Counted from the stretch's first letter, positions 23,353-32,732 are shown. The stretch is 64,000 bases of DNA from Streptomyces sp. NBC_01803 (GCF_035917415.1 NZ_CP109073.1:186001-250000); one strand, 5' to 3'. Program-made: numbers and translations. The notes: generated by a model not told the origin, from the sequence alone.

Positions 23353-25125
23353 ATGCAGATTCGCGACCTTCCGCATTCCGACCCCGGCGACCCCGACGTA
23401 CGGTCCGGATTCCGATTCCTGATCTGGCTCTTCCGCCGGCAGCTCGGCGGCCAGATCAAGGCGATGAGCTGGGGCACCCTGCACATGGCCGCGATGGCGG
23501 GGCTGCCGGTCACCATGGGACTGTCCATCGACGCCGTGACCGACGGCTCCGGCCGACGGCTGGCCCTCACCGGCCTGCTCATGCTCGCCATCACCGTCGT
23601 CATGGCCGTCGCCGACACGATGCTGCACCGCGCGGCGGTGACCAACTGGATCCTCGCCGCCGCCCGCGTGCAGCAGCTCCTCGCGCGCCGCACCGCCGAA
23701 CTCGGCGGCGTCCTCACCCAGCGGGTGGCCGCCGGCGAGGTGGTCAAGGTCTCCACCGGTGATGTGGAGAAGATCGGCTGGTTCGTCGAGTCGTTCTCCC
23801 GGTTCGCCGCCGCCGTCGTGGTCACGCTCGGCGTCTGCACCGGACTGATCGTCTACGAACCCCGGCTGGGCCTGATCGTGCTCGCCGGGATCGTCGCCGT
23901 CGCGCTGAGCGTCTGGCCCCTGCTACCCGCCGCGACCCGGCGGGCCGACGTGGAGCGCGCCAAGTCCGGGCGGGCCACCGAGCTGGCCTCCGACACCGTC
24001 GCCGGACTGCGGGTGCTGCGCGGCATCGGCGGCGAGGAGCTGTTCCTCGACCGGTACCGGCGCGCCTCCCAGGAGGTGCGCGCCGCGTCCGTGCACAACG
24101 CCCGGATGTGGTCGCTGATCGACGCCCTCCAGGTGGTGATGCCGGGGCTGCTGCTGATCGCGGTGGTCTGGCAGGGGGTCGGCCTGGCCCTCGACGGCGA
24201 GCTCTCGGCCGGTGAACTGGTCACCGTCTACGGCGCGGTGAGCTTCCTGATGTTCCCGCTGCGGCTGTTCCAGGAGACGGCCATGGCGTTCACCTTCTCG
24301 CGGCCCTCGGCCAAACGGGCCGTCCGGGTGCTGGGGCTGCGCCGCGAGGGCCCGGACCGGCCGACCGTGACCGCGCTGGACGAGCCGCTCGCCGGCGACC
24401 TGCGGGATCCGGCGACCGGACTGCACGCCCCGGCGGGGCGGCTGACAGCGGTGGTGTGCGGCAACCCCAACGTCGCCGAGCGGCTGGCCGACCGGCTCGG
24501 CGGGCACCCCCTGCGCGGCGGGGACGAGCCCTCGGCCCGGCTCGGCGGCATCCCGCTGAACGAGGTCCCGCTGGCCGCCGCCCGCACGGCGGTGCTGGTG
24601 CAGGACAAGGACCCGGTGCTGCTGTCCGGCACGCTGCGGGAGCTGCTGGACGTGCCCGCCTCGAACCGGGTCCCGGCCGACGAGGCACTGCGGACCGCCC
24701 AGTGCTACGACGTGCTGGCGGCGCTGGCGCTGGCGTCCGCCGACGGCAGCGGCGACCCGATGCGCACCCGGATCACCGAGCGGGGCCGCTCGCTCTCGGG
24801 CGGGCAGCGGCAGCGGCTGGCGCTGGCCCGCTCGCTGATCACCGACCCGGAGGTGCTGGTGCTGGACGAGCCGACGTCCGCGGTCGACTCGCACACCGAG
24901 GCCCGGATCGCGGAGGGGCTGCGCGCCCTGCGCTCCGGACGCACCACCGTGGTCTTCACCTCCAGCCCCCTGCTGCTCGACCGCGCGGACCAGGTGGCCT
25001 TCGTGCGCGACGGCGCGGTGACCGCCACTGGGACGCACCGCGAACTGCTGCGCACCACCCCCGCGTACCGGGCGGTCGTCACCCGCGAGACCGAACCCGC
25101 ACCGCTTGCCGAGGAGAACGCATGA
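23353..25125 (+). CDS. ABC exporter, degenerate-site subunit (first half of a heterodimer)
   Basis: This 590-residue ABC half-transporter has a six-helix membrane domain, then an ATPase domain whose Walker A is lost. GNPNVAER at residues 370-377 stands where GxxGxGKS/T is expected. The signature LSGGQ (481-485) and Walker B with Asp505-Glu506 are intact. The switch histidine is replaced (FTSSPLLLDRAD). This pattern is that of the non-catalytic partner in heterodimeric exporters such as TM287/288 or TmrAB. The ATG at 23353 is chosen because it starts MQIRDLPHSDPGDPDV. The stop overlaps the next ATG by four bases, so the two subunits are made together. The upstream 70 bases are unusually AT-rich and probably hold the promoter. 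Confidence 0.9.
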   Translation: MQIRDLPHSDPGDPDVRSGFRFLIWLFRRQLGGQIKAMSWGTLHMAAMAGLPVTMGLSIDAVTDGSGRRLALTGLLMLAITVVMAVADTMLHRAAVTNWILAAARVQQLLARRTAELGGVLTQRVAAGEVVKVSTGDVEKIGWFVESFSRFAAAVVVTLGVCTGLIVYEPRLGLIVLAGIVAVALSVWPLLPAATRRADVERAKSGRATELASDTVAGLRVLRGIGGEELFLDRYRRASQEVRAASVHNARMWSLIDALQVVMPGLLLIAVVWQGVGLALDGELSAGELVTVYGAVSFLMFPLRLFQETAMAFTFSRPSAKRAVRVLGLRREGPDRPTVTALDEPLAGDLRDPATGLHAPAGRLTAVVCGNPNVAERLADRLGGHPLRGGDEPSARLGGIPLNEVPLAAARTAVLVQDKDPVLLSGTLRELLDVPASNRVPADEALRTAQCYDVLAALALASADGSGDPMRTRITERGRSLSGGQRQRLALARSLITDPEVLVLDEPTSAVDSHTEARIAEGLRALRSGRTTVVFTSSPLLLDRADQVAFVRDGAVTATGTHRELLRTTPAYRAVVTRETEPAPLAEENA

Positions 25126-26903
25126 TCGGCGTCAGTCCCCCCGAGTACGACCCGGCCTCCGACGAGCACGCGACCACGCTGCCGGTGGCCGGCCGCACCA
25201 CCGTCCGGACCTATGTGCGGGACCTGCTGCGCCGTCACCAACGCGCGCTGATCGGGCTCGTGGCGGTCAACACCGTCGCCGTCGTGGCCTCCATGGTGGG
25301 GCCCTACCTGCTCGGCGGGGTCGTCCAGGACCTCGCCGACGGCGACCGGGACCCGGCGCTGGGACGGACCGTCGCCCTGTTCGCCGCGGCACTCGCCGTG
25401 CAGGCGGTCTTCGTGCGCCTGGTCCGGCTGCGCGGCGCCGTGCTGGGCGAGCGGATGCTGGCGGACCTGCGGGAGGACTTCCTGGTCAGGTCGGTCGGGC
25501 TGCCGCCGGGCGTGCTGGAGCGGGCGGGCACCGGCGACCTGCTGGCCCGGATCAACACGGACGTCGACCGACTGTCCAAGGCGATGCGCGAAGCCGTGCC
25601 GGAAATGTCCATCGCCGTGGTGTGGGCGGGGCTGCTGCTGGGCGGCATCGTGGTGACGGCGCCGCCGCTGGGCCTCGCCGTGCTGCTCTCGTCGCCCCTG
25701 CTGCTGGTGGTGTGCGTGTGGTACTTCCGGCGGGCGCCCGCCGGGTACCGCTCGGAGTCCGCCGGGTACGCCGCGGTCGCCGCCGCGCTGGCCGAGACGG
25801 TGGACGCCGGCCGGACCATCGAGGCCCACCGCCTCCAGCGCCACCGCATCGAGCTCTCCGAGCGCCGGGTGAAGGAGTGGACGGTCTGGGAGCGCTACAC
25901 GCTGTGGCTGCGCTCGGTGCTCATCCCGGCGATCAACGTGTACCACGCGATGATCGTCAGCGGCGTGCTGCTCCTGGGCGGCGTCTTCGTGCTGGAGGGC
26001 TGGCTCGACATCGGCCGGCTGACCACGGGCGCCGTGCTGGCCCAGATGATGATCGAGCCGGTCGGCATGATCCTGCGCTGGATGGACGAGCTCCAGGTCG
26101 CCCAGGTGTCGCTGGCCCGGCTGGTCGGGGTGCGCGAGGTCGAGGACGGCGGGGGCGACGAGTCCGTGTCCCCGGACGGCCGCGAACTGACCGCCGAGCG
26201 GGTGCGCTTCGGCTACCGGCCCGGCACGGACGTGCTGCACGGGGTGTCCCTCGACGTGCCGCCGGGCACCAGGGTGGCGCTGGTCGGGCCCTCGGGAGCG
26301 GGCAAGTCCACGCTCGGCCGCCTGCTGGCCGGGATCTACGCCCCGCGCACCGGTGAGGTGACGCTCGGCGGGGCCCGGCTGGCCGGGATGACGGCCGAGC
26401 GGATCCGGGAGCAGGTGGCCCTGGTCAACCAGGAGCATCACGTGTTCGTCGGACCGCTCCGCGACAACCTGCTGCTGGCCCGCGCCGACGCCACGGACGC
26501 CGAACTGTGGGCGGCGCTGGCGGCCGTGGACGCCGACGGGTGGGCGCGCGAGCTGCCGGACGGCCTCGACAGCGAGGTCGGCTCGGGCGGGCTGAGCGTC
26601 TCCCCCGCGCAGGCGCAGCAGATCGCGCTGGCCCGTCTGGTGCTGGCCGATCCGCACACGCTCGTGCTCGACGAGGCGACCTCGCTGCTGGACCCCAGGG
26701 CCGCCCGGCACCTGGAGCGCTCGCTGGCGCGGGTGCTGGAGGGCCGCACCGTGATAGCGATCGCGCACCGGCTGCACACCGCGCACGACGCCGACGTGAT
26801 CGCGGTCGTCGAGGACGGCCGCATCAGCGAACTCGGCAGCCACGACGAGCTGGTGGCGGCCGACGGCGCCTACGCGGCGCTGTGGCGCTCCTGGCACGGC
26901 TGA
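25122..26903 (+). CDS. ABC exporter, catalytic subunit (second half of a heterodimer)
   Basis: This 593-residue partner has a normal Walker A (GPSGAGKST, Lys395), Walker B (LVLDEATS) and H-switch (IAHRLHT). Its signature is degenerate: LSVSPAQ at residues 491-497 instead of LSGGQ. Together with the first subunit, one ATP site is fully consensus (this Walker A with the partner LSGGQ), and the other is degenerate in all elements except Walker B. The membrane domain covers about residues 50-330. The ATG at 25122 overlaps the stop of the first subunit. The exported molecule is not known, and there is no nearby biosynthesis gene. A hairpin follows the stop. Confidence 0.92.
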   Translation: MIGVSPPEYDPASDEHATTLPVAGRTTVRTYVRDLLRRHQRALIGLVAVNTVAVVASMVGPYLLGGVVQDLADGDRDPALGRTVALFAAALAVQAVFVRLVRLRGAVLGERMLADLREDFLVRSVGLPPGVLERAGTGDLLARINTDVDRLSKAMREAVPEMSIAVVWAGLLLGGIVVTAPPLGLAVLLSSPLLLVVCVWYFRRAPAGYRSESAGYAAVAAALAETVDAGRTIEAHRLQRHRIELSERRVKEWTVWERYTLWLRSVLIPAINVYHAMIVSGVLLLGGVFVLEGWLDIGRLTTGAVLAQMMIEPVGMILRWMDELQVAQVSLARLVGVREVEDGGGDESVSPDGRELTAERVRFGYRPGTDVLHGVSLDVPPGTRVALVGPSGAGKSTLGRLLAGIYAPRTGEVTLGGARLAGMTAERIREQVALVNQEHHVFVGPLRDNLLLARADATDAELWAALAAVDADGWARELPDGLDSEVGSGGLSVSPAQAQQIALARLVLADPHTLVLDEATSLLDPRAARHLERSLARVLEGRTVIAIAHRLHTAHDADVIAVVEDGRISELGSHDELVAADGAYAALWRSWHG

Positions 26904-26918
26904 CCCGGCCGGGGCGGC

Positions 26919-26951
26919 GGGGGCCGTCAGGCCGTCAGGACGACGGCCCCC
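26919..26951. terminator. Bidirectional terminator-like hairpin
   Basis: GGGGGCCGTC (26919-26928) and GACGGCCCCC (26942-26951) make a perfect 10-bp stem with a 13-base loop. It lies after the exporter stop and overlaps the last codons of the convergent YdjM-like gene. It could end both transcripts. Confidence 0.5.
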
Positions 26952-27715
26952 ACGCCGCTGGCCGCGCCGATCACCATGAAGGCCGGCATCAACACCTTGT
27001 TCTCCACCCAGGCACCGGCCCGGAACCGCATGAACTCCGGGGTGCCGATCGGATACCAGCGCTTGCCCGCGATCGGCAGCGGCCACAGCATCGGACAGCC
27101 GGAGACGGTCAGCGCGTCGCCGAGCGTGTGGACGATGGAGCCCAGCACGATCGGCAGCCCCAGCCACAGGTAGGGCTCGCCGTCGAAGAGCCAGTCCGAG
27201 CCGTTCCCCGGCTCGTCCAGCACCGCCGCCAGCAGCCAGGCGCTCGTCGCGCCCAGCAGCCACACCAGGACGTCGCTGGAGACCCGCGCCATCCGCCACA
27301 GCAGCCCCTCCACGGCGAGGACCACGTGCACGAAGAGCGTGACGAGCACCGCCCACCGGCCCCAGGTGATCGCGGCGAACGAGAAGCCCGCCCCGAGCAG
27401 CACCGCCCATATCCACGTGTGGGTCAGGGTGCGGTGACCGCCGGTGCGGCGCCGCTCCCCCTTGGCCCGCGTCGCGTTGTAGACGAACTCCGACAGCTTG
27501 TCGATCACCGCGGCCAGCAGCTTGGACACCGGGCCGAAGGCCCGGGAGATCGTCGCGGACTTCTGGTCGAGATCGGGAGCGAGCGCGGCCCCCGCACAGA
27601 TCAACGTGCCCACCACGAGCACCGGCCAGGGCATTCCGTGGCCCGCCGCGGCGGTCGCCGCGCCCACCCCCAGCCATGCCATCGCCCCGGACAGTGAGTG
27701 CGCCGGTCCCATCAT
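26927..27715 (-). CDS. YdjM/LexA-regulated-type membrane metal-dependent hydrolase
   Basis: This 262-residue membrane protein belongs to the YdjM family of predicted metal-dependent hydrolases. It begins MMGPAHSLSGAMAWLGV and has APDLDQKSATISRAFGPVS and GGHRTLTHTWIWAV. The His/Asp residues in these motifs are the predicted metal ligands. GSIVHTLGDALTVSGCPMLW near the C-terminus is also characteristic. Four or five membrane helices are visible. The start may be 27715 or 27712, since the protein begins MM. Some family members in enterobacteria are SOS-induced; no LexA box is clear here. The biochemical substrate is unknown for the family. Confidence 0.87.
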   Translation of the reverse strand: MMGPAHSLSGAMAWLGVGAATAAAGHGMPWPVLVVGTLICAGAALAPDLDQKSATISRAFGPVSKLLAAVIDKLSEFVYNATRAKGERRRTGGHRTLTHTWIWAVLLGAGFSFAAITWGRWAVLVTLFVHVVLAVEGLLWRMARVSSDVLVWLLGATSAWLLAAVLDEPGNGSDWLFDGEPYLWLGLPIVLGSIVHTLGDALTVSGCPMLWPLPIAGKRWYPIGTPEFMRFRAGAWVENKVLMPAFMVIGAASGVGAVVLTA

Positions 27716-27833
27716 GGCCCCCGCCCCTTCTTCTCATGTCGTGCTCCCCGTCGGCGGCACAGCGTAGTGCCCCGTGATCTTCGGCCGGGCGGCCGGTTCC
27801 CCCCGGGAGCGCGGATGCGGGCAGTATGGACCA

Positions 27834-30347
27834 GTGACCCTTATCGATCAGATGCCTGCGACCAGTGATCCCGACGCCCTTTTCGACGCTTTCTCGTCGT
27901 GGGCCGGCGAGCGGGGGATCTCCCTCTACCCCGCGCAGGAAGAGGCCCTGATCGAGGTGGTCTCGGGGGCGAACGTCATCCTGTCCACGCCGACCGGCTC
28001 CGGCAAGTCGCTGGTGGCGGCGGGCGCCCACTTCGCCGCGCTGGCCCGGGACGAGGTCACCTTCTACACCGCGCCGATCAAGGCCCTGGTGTCCGAGAAG
28101 TTCTTCGACCTGTGCAAGCTCCTCGGCACCGAGAACGTCGGCATGCTGACCGGGGACGCCTCGGTCAACGCGGACGCGCCGGTCATCTGCTGCACCGCCG
28201 AGGTGCTCGCCTCGATCGCGCTGCGGGACGGCGCGGACGCCGACATCGGCCAGGTCGTCATGGACGAGTTCCATTTCTACGCCGAGCCCGACCGGGGCTG
28301 GGCATGGCAGATCCCGCTGCTGGAGCTGCCCCGAGCGCAGTTCGTCCTCATGTCCGCGACGCTCGGCGACATGACGCGGTTCCAGGAGGACCTGACGCGG
28401 CGCACCGGGCGGACGACCGCGGTGGTGCGCTCGGCCACCCGTCCGGTGCCGCTGAGCTATGAATACCGCACGAGCGCGCTCACCGAGACCCTGGCCGAGC
28501 TGCTGGAGACCCGTCAGTCGCCCGTGTACATCGTCCACTTCACCCAGGCGCAGGCGGTGGAGCGGGCGCAGGCGCTGATGAGCATCAACATGTGCAGCCG
28601 CGCCGAGAAGGACGAGATCGCCGCCCTGATCGGCAACTTCCGCTTCACCACCAAGTTCGGCCGGAGTCTCTCCCGCTACGTCCGGCACGGCATCGGGGTG
28701 CACCACGCCGGGATGCTGCCCAAGTACCGCCGGCTGGTGGAGAAGCTGGCCCAGGCCGGGCTGCTGAAGGTCATCTGCGGGACCGACACGCTCGGCGTGG
28801 GGGTGAACGTCCCGATCAGGACCGTGCTGTTCACCGCCCTCACCAAGTACGACGGGAGCCGGGTGCGGGTGCTGCGGGCCCGCGAGTTCCACCAGATCGC
28901 CGGGCGGGCCGGGCGGGCCGGGTACGACACGTCCGGCTTCGTGGTGGCGCAGGCGCCCGAGCACGTGGTGGAGAACGAGAAGGCGCTGGCGAAGGCCGGG
29001 GAGGACCCCAAGAAGCGCCGGAAGGTGGTCCGCAAGAAGCCGCCGGAGGGCTTCGTCAACTGGGGCGAGGAGACCTTCCAGCGGCTGATCGCCGCCGAGC
29101 CGGAGCCGCTGACCTCCCGCTTCCGCGTCACCCACGCGATGCTGCTGGCCGTCATCGCCCGGCCCGGCGACCCGTTCCGGGCCATGCGGCGGCTGCTGGA
29201 GGACAACCACGAGCCGCGCAGGCAGCAGCTCCGGCACATCCGGCGCGCCATCGCGATCTACCGCTCGCTGCTGGACGGCGGGATCGTCGAGCGGCTGGAC
29301 ACCCCCGACCCGCAGGGCCGCACCGTGCGGCTGACGGTGGACCTCCAGGCCGACTTCGCGCTCAACCAGCCGCTGTCCACGTTCGCCCTGGCCGCGTTCG
29401 AGCTGCTCGATCCCGAGTCCCCTTCCTACGCGCTGGACATGGTCTCCGTGGTGGAGTCCACGCTGGACGACCCGCGGCAGATCCTGGCCGCCCAGCAGAA
29501 CAAGGCTCGCGGCGAGGCCGTGGCGGCGATGAAGGCCGAAGGCGTCGAGTACGAGGAGCGGATGGAGCGGCTGATGGACATCACCTATCCGCGCCCGCTG
29601 GACGACCTCCTCTTCCACGCCTTCGGTGTCTACCGCAAGAGCCACCCCTGGGTGGGTGATCATCCGCTCTCCCCCAAATCCGTCGTCCGCGACATGTACG
29701 AACGCGCGATGACCTTCTCCGAGCTCGTCTCCCACTACGAGCTCGCCCGCACCGAGGGCATCGTGCTGCGCTATCTGGCGGGCGCCTACAAGGCGCTGGA
29801 GCACACCGTGCCGGACGACCTGAAGTCCGAGGACTTCCAGGACATCACCGCCTGGCTCGGCGAGCTGGTGCGGCAGGTGGACTCCAGCCTGCTCGACGAG
29901 TGGGAGCAGCTGGCCAACCCCGAGACCGAGGACGCCACCGAGGCTCAGGACCGCGCCGACCAGGTGCGCCCCGTCACCGCCAACGCCCGGGCCTTCCGGG
30001 TGCTGGTGCGCAACGCGCTCTTCCGCCGGGTGGAGCTGGCGGCGCTGGACCGGACCGGCGAGCTCGGCGAGCTGGACGGCGAGTCCGGCTGGGACGCCGA
30101 CGCCTGGGCCGCCGCCCTCGACGCCTACTGGGAGGAATACGACGAGCTGGGCACCGGGCCCGACGCCAGGGGCCCGCGGCTGCTGTCCATCGAGGAGCGG
30201 CCCGAGGACGGGCTGTGGCGGGTCCGGCAGACCTTCGCCGATCCGGCGGGCGACCACGACTGGGGCATCTCGGCCGAGGTGGACCTGACCGCCTCGGACG
30301 CGGAGGGCCGCGCGGTGATCAAGGTCATGGACGTGGGCCAGCTCTGA
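27834..30347 (+). CDS. DEAD/DEAH-box helicase with C-terminal DUF3516
   Basis: This 837-residue superfamily 2 helicase has Walker A STPTGSGKS near residue 45, the DEAD-like box VVMDEFHFY, VLMSATLGDM (motif III) and FHQIAGRAGRAGYDTSG (motif VI). The Ski2/Mtr4-like order suggests an RNA helicase. The C-terminal region, from about residue 450 onward, matches the actinobacterial DUF3516 extension. The GTG at 27834 starts VTLIDQMPATSD. A -10-like TATGGA at 27825-27830 ends only three bases before, so this gene is probably transcribed leaderless. It stands alone between convergent neighbours. The cellular role (RNA decay or ribosome assembly) is inferred, not shown. Confidence 0.9.
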   Translation: MTLIDQMPATSDPDALFDAFSSWAGERGISLYPAQEEALIEVVSGANVILSTPTGSGKSLVAAGAHFAALARDEVTFYTAPIKALVSEKFFDLCKLLGTENVGMLTGDASVNADAPVICCTAEVLASIALRDGADADIGQVVMDEFHFYAEPDRGWAWQIPLLELPRAQFVLMSATLGDMTRFQEDLTRRTGRTTAVVRSATRPVPLSYEYRTSALTETLAELLETRQSPVYIVHFTQAQAVERAQALMSINMCSRAEKDEIAALIGNFRFTTKFGRSLSRYVRHGIGVHHAGMLPKYRRLVEKLAQAGLLKVICGTDTLGVGVNVPIRTVLFTALTKYDGSRVRVLRAREFHQIAGRAGRAGYDTSGFVVAQAPEHVVENEKALAKAGEDPKKRRKVVRKKPPEGFVNWGEETFQRLIAAEPEPLTSRFRVTHAMLLAVIARPGDPFRAMRRLLEDNHEPRRQQLRHIRRAIAIYRSLLDGGIVERLDTPDPQGRTVRLTVDLQADFALNQPLSTFALAAFELLDPESPSYALDMVSVVESTLDDPRQILAAQQNKARGEAVAAMKAEGVEYEERMERLMDITYPRPLDDLLFHAFGVYRKSHPWVGDHPLSPKSVVRDMYERAMTFSELVSHYELARTEGIVLRYLAGAYKALEHTVPDDLKSEDFQDITAWLGELVRQVDSSLLDEWEQLANPETEDATEAQDRADQVRPVTANARAFRVLVRNALFRRVELAALDRTGELGELDGESGWDADAWAAALDAYWEEYDELGTGPDARGPRLLSIEERPEDGLWRVRQTFADPAGDHDWGISAEVDLTASDAEGRAVIKVMDVGQL

Positions 30348-30356
30348 AGGCCGCGC

Positions 30357-31250
30357 TCACCCCTCGGCCACCGGCGCGGCGGCCCGTGCCCGGATCAGGG
30401 CGGTGGACAGCTCGGCGCGATACCACCGGGCCTCGTCGGGGTCGGTCGCCGTCAGCAGCGGCGCGACGATGTCCCATCGCGGGCCGCCGGAGCGGACGCC
30501 GGCCAGCGGCGGGCGCAGCCGGAGCAAAAGGGCCCGCTCCCGCGCGTCCGGCACGTCGGCGGCAAGCGTCGGCGGCTCCAGGACGGCGGCGAGCGCCGCG
30601 GCCCGCTGCCAGGGGCCCTCGGCCTGACGGGTCAGCAGGTCGGCGCGGCGCCTGCGCCAGCGGCGCGGGCGCCAGTCCTCCCCGCCGCGCAGCGCCCGGC
30701 GCAGCCCCTCCGGCGCCGGGCCGGTGAGCAGCTCGGCTCTCTCCGCCGCGAACGCGCGCAGCTCGGCGGCGGCATACCGCCAGACGACCACCCGGTGACG
30801 GTTCACATGGAGGTCGACCGGGGCCAGCAGCCCGCCGCGCGCGAGCCGGGAGAAGCGCGAGGGCGCGATGCCCAACAGCTCGGCGCCGCCGGTCGCGTTG
30901 ACCATCAGGGCCAGGTCGCGCACCTGCTCCGGGAAGCGCCGATCCGCGCGCAGTCGGTCGAGCGCGGCGCGCGGAACACTCCGCTGCCACGGGACGCCAG
31001 TGGCGACCGTGGGGATGTGGTCCAGCCGCACGGCGTCGCCGAACTCCCGGGGCCCGAGGCCCAGCTCCTTGGCCGCACGGCGCACGGGCACGGCAGCGGT
31101 GTCCGACGTGATGGCGTCCGTGGCGTCCGTGGCGGTGACGGCGGTCGTGGCGCCGGTGGGGCCGGTGGCGCCGGTGGCGGCGGTCGTGGCGCCGGTGGCG
31201 GTGACGGCGAGGGTGGTGGTCAGTCGGTCCGCGGTGTCGCGCACAGGCAT
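30357..31250 (-). CDS. DUF6397-like actinobacterial protein with Gly-Ala-Thr repeat region
   Basis: This protein of 297 residues is probably of the Streptomyces family DUF6397, whose members have unknown function. The core holds a winged-helix-like segment (VRRAAKELGLGPREFGDAVR, residues about 55-74) and a long Arg-rich tail. The first 50 residues are a low-complexity stretch of Gly, Ala and Thr, such as TGATTAATGATGPTGATT, encoded by direct repeats. Relatives usually lack such a long insert, as far as I recall. The ATG at 31250 follows GGAAGGAAG. It converges on the helicase gene nine bases away. A DNA-binding role is possible because of the HTH-like helix pair but is not established. Confidence 0.6.
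   Translation of the reverse strand: MPVRDTADRLTTTLAVTATGATTAATGATGPTGATTAVTATDATDAITSDTAAVPVRRAAKELGLGPREFGDAVRLDHIPTVATGVPWQRSVPRAALDRLRADRRFPEQVRDLALMVNATGGAELLGIAPSRFSRLARGGLLAPVDLHVNRHRVVVWRYAAAELRAFAAERAELLTGPAPEGLRRALRGGEDWRPRRWRRRRADLLTRQAEGPWQRAAALAAVLEPPTLAADVPDARERALLLRLRPPLAGVRSGGPRWDIVAPLLTATDPDEARWYRAELSTALIRARAAAPVAEG
31141..31198. repeat. Direct repeats coding a Gly-Ala-Thr-rich segment
   Basis: A 19-bp unit starting GCGGTCGTGGCGCC occurs exactly at 31141-31159 and again at 31180-31198, with shorter GGCGCCGGTGG copies between them. It lies in the 5' part of the DUF6397-like gene and encodes collagen-like Gly-x-Thr triplets. Such repeats can expand or contract by slippage. Confidence 0.85.
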
Positions 31251-31375
31251 GACGGCTTCCTTCCGTGATGATGCGATCACTTTGCGTAATCAGCATAGCC
31301 ACGGAACGTCACCCATGGCAACCCTCTGTGATCAACAGCCCTACGGAACGCGTCCGGGAGCGCCCGGCCGCCCGC

Positions 31376-31771
31376 TCAGGACGTGTTCTCCCGCGCGGCG
31401 AGCCCCATATGTTCGCCCACCTTGTTCACCAGCAGGGTCATCTCGTAGCCCACCTGCCCGATGTCCGCGTCCGGTCCCGCCAGGACGCACAGACAGCTAC
31501 CGTCCCCGGCGGCCGTGACGAACAGCACGCCGTCGTCGAACTCGATCATCGTCTGCCGGACATCGCCGCACTGGAAGTGCTCCCCCACTCCCTTGGCGAG
31601 ACTGTGCAGGCCGGAGGAGACCGCCGCCAGGTGCTCGGCGCTGCTCCGCTTCAGGCCCCGGCTCACGGAGGTGACCAGCCCGTCGCTGGACAGCAGCAGA
31701 ACGTGCCGCACACGCGGCAGCCGTTGCGCCAGATCGTCCAGCAGCCAGTCCAGCGTGGTGCTCAGTGCCAT
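31376..31771 (-). CDS. Roadblock/LC7 domain protein
   Basis: This 131-residue protein is a Roadblock/LC7 domain with LDWLLDDLAQRLPRVRHVLL, then LLSSDGLVTSVSRGL and FVTAAGDGSCLCVLAG. In Streptomyces such proteins are found in conservons with a sensor kinase, a DUF742 protein and a small GTPase, where they bind the GTPase. Here none of those partners is adjacent, so this is a solitary copy. The ATG at 31771 follows GGGAGCTGGGG and gives the usual family length; longer upstream frames contain no family sequence. It diverges from an unknown gene across about 150 bases that contain two GGTACC palindromes. Confidence 0.85.
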   Translation of the reverse strand: MALSTTLDWLLDDLAQRLPRVRHVLLLSSDGLVTSVSRGLKRSSAEHLAAVSSGLHSLAKGVGEHFQCGDVRQTMIEFDDGVLFVTAAGDGSCLCVLAGPDADIGQVGYEMTLLVNKVGEHMGLAARENTS

Positions 31772-31922
31772 CCCCAGCTCCCCCTTCTCGTAAGGCGACT
31801 GCTGTGTCAGCCTTCCCCAGTAAGAGGCTGTCGGCAACCACCTGTGCGGTACCGCTATCCCGAAGGGACGGTACCTTTTGCTCTGGTCAGCCATGGCACC
31901 GGGTCGAGCAGGGAGGCTCTCG

Positions 31923-32732
31923 TTGAGCACGACGGAGGCGGAAGAGGCCGGCACGGAGGACGAACTCTTCGTACTCACAGCCGTGTTGCTCACGCCGGAA
32001 CGTTTCCCCGGGGTGCTGGGCGACGACTATCCGGCGGCCTGCGAGGCCCTCTCACTCCCGCCCGGTCCCGAGGGCTACGGTCTTCTCTTCGGCCAGGACG
32101 ACACCGGCGCCCGCTGGACGGTGGCGACCGAGGACGTGGCCCTGACCGCCTGCGCGATAGCCGCCTGGGACTGCGGCATGACCTACGACGTGTGCCCGGA
32201 CGAACGGACCATCGCCGCCGTGCTGCCCGGCTGGCCGCTGGCCCTCGCCGTGGCCGCGCCCGGACTGCCCGCCCCGCACGACCCCGAGGCGGAGCCCGGC
32301 GGCGCCGGGCCCGCCCCGCTCGCCCCGCCCGACCCCCGGCAGTGGGGCCCGGCCCAACGACGCCTGGGGGCGGACGAGATAGCGCGGCAGTGGACGCGCT
32401 GGCGGGAACAGGTCGCCGACGAGGTGACGTTCGTCGCTCCCGGCGAGCGACCGAACGACGGCGTCCGCCACGTCCTGGAGGAGCTGCGCGGCTATCTGGC
32501 CTCCCCACCCCCGCCCGGCCGGGTCCGGGCGGCCGTCGCCTCGACCGCGGGCGATGCGCGCACGCTGCGGGTGGACGGCCCCGGCTGGAGCCTGGTGGCC
32601 CGCGCCGACGACATCGCGTTCGTGCTGCTGGACGACGCGCCCCGGGAGATCCTGCCGGTGGGCCGCGGGCCCGAACTGCCCGGCCTGCTGGCCGGGCTGG
32701 AGGAGCTGACGCTCAGGACCGCGGCGGGCTGA
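31923..32732 (+). CDS. Hypothetical protein of 269 residues, function unknown
   Basis: I do not recognise this protein. It is acidic and Pro/Ala-rich, with no signal peptide or membrane helix. The N-terminal part contains FPGVLGDDYPAACEALSLPP and YGLLFGQDDTGARWTVATED. The middle has a proline-rich linker, and the C-terminal part has a compact predicted alpha/beta segment ending GPELPGLLAGLEELTLRTAAG. The TTG at 31923 is chosen because GGGAGG lies six bases upstream. An in-frame ATG at 31893 and an earlier codon at 31878 lack a site. It diverges from the Roadblock gene and overlaps the tail of the convergent desaturase gene by 20 bases. Codon use is like its neighbours, so it is a real gene. 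Confidence 0.7.
   Translation: MSTTEAEEAGTEDELFVLTAVLLTPERFPGVLGDDYPAACEALSLPPGPEGYGLLFGQDDTGARWTVATEDVALTACAIAAWDCGMTYDVCPDERTIAAVLPGWPLALAVAAPGLPAPHDPEAEPGGAGPAPLAPPDPRQWGPAQRRLGADEIARQWTRWREQVADEVTFVAPGERPNDGVRHVLEELRGYLASPPPPGRVRAAVASTAGDARTLRVDGPGWSLVARADDIAFVLLDDAPREILPVGRGPELPGLLAGLEELTLRTAAG

Noticed and set aside
24705..30257. A very long open frame (about 1850 codons) on the minus strand, opposite the exporter, YdjM and helicase genes
   Set aside because: Its sequence is Gly/Arg/Val/His/Gln-rich without any domain, and it overlaps three well-supported genes. Such antisense frames are common in GC-rich DNA because stop codons are rare.
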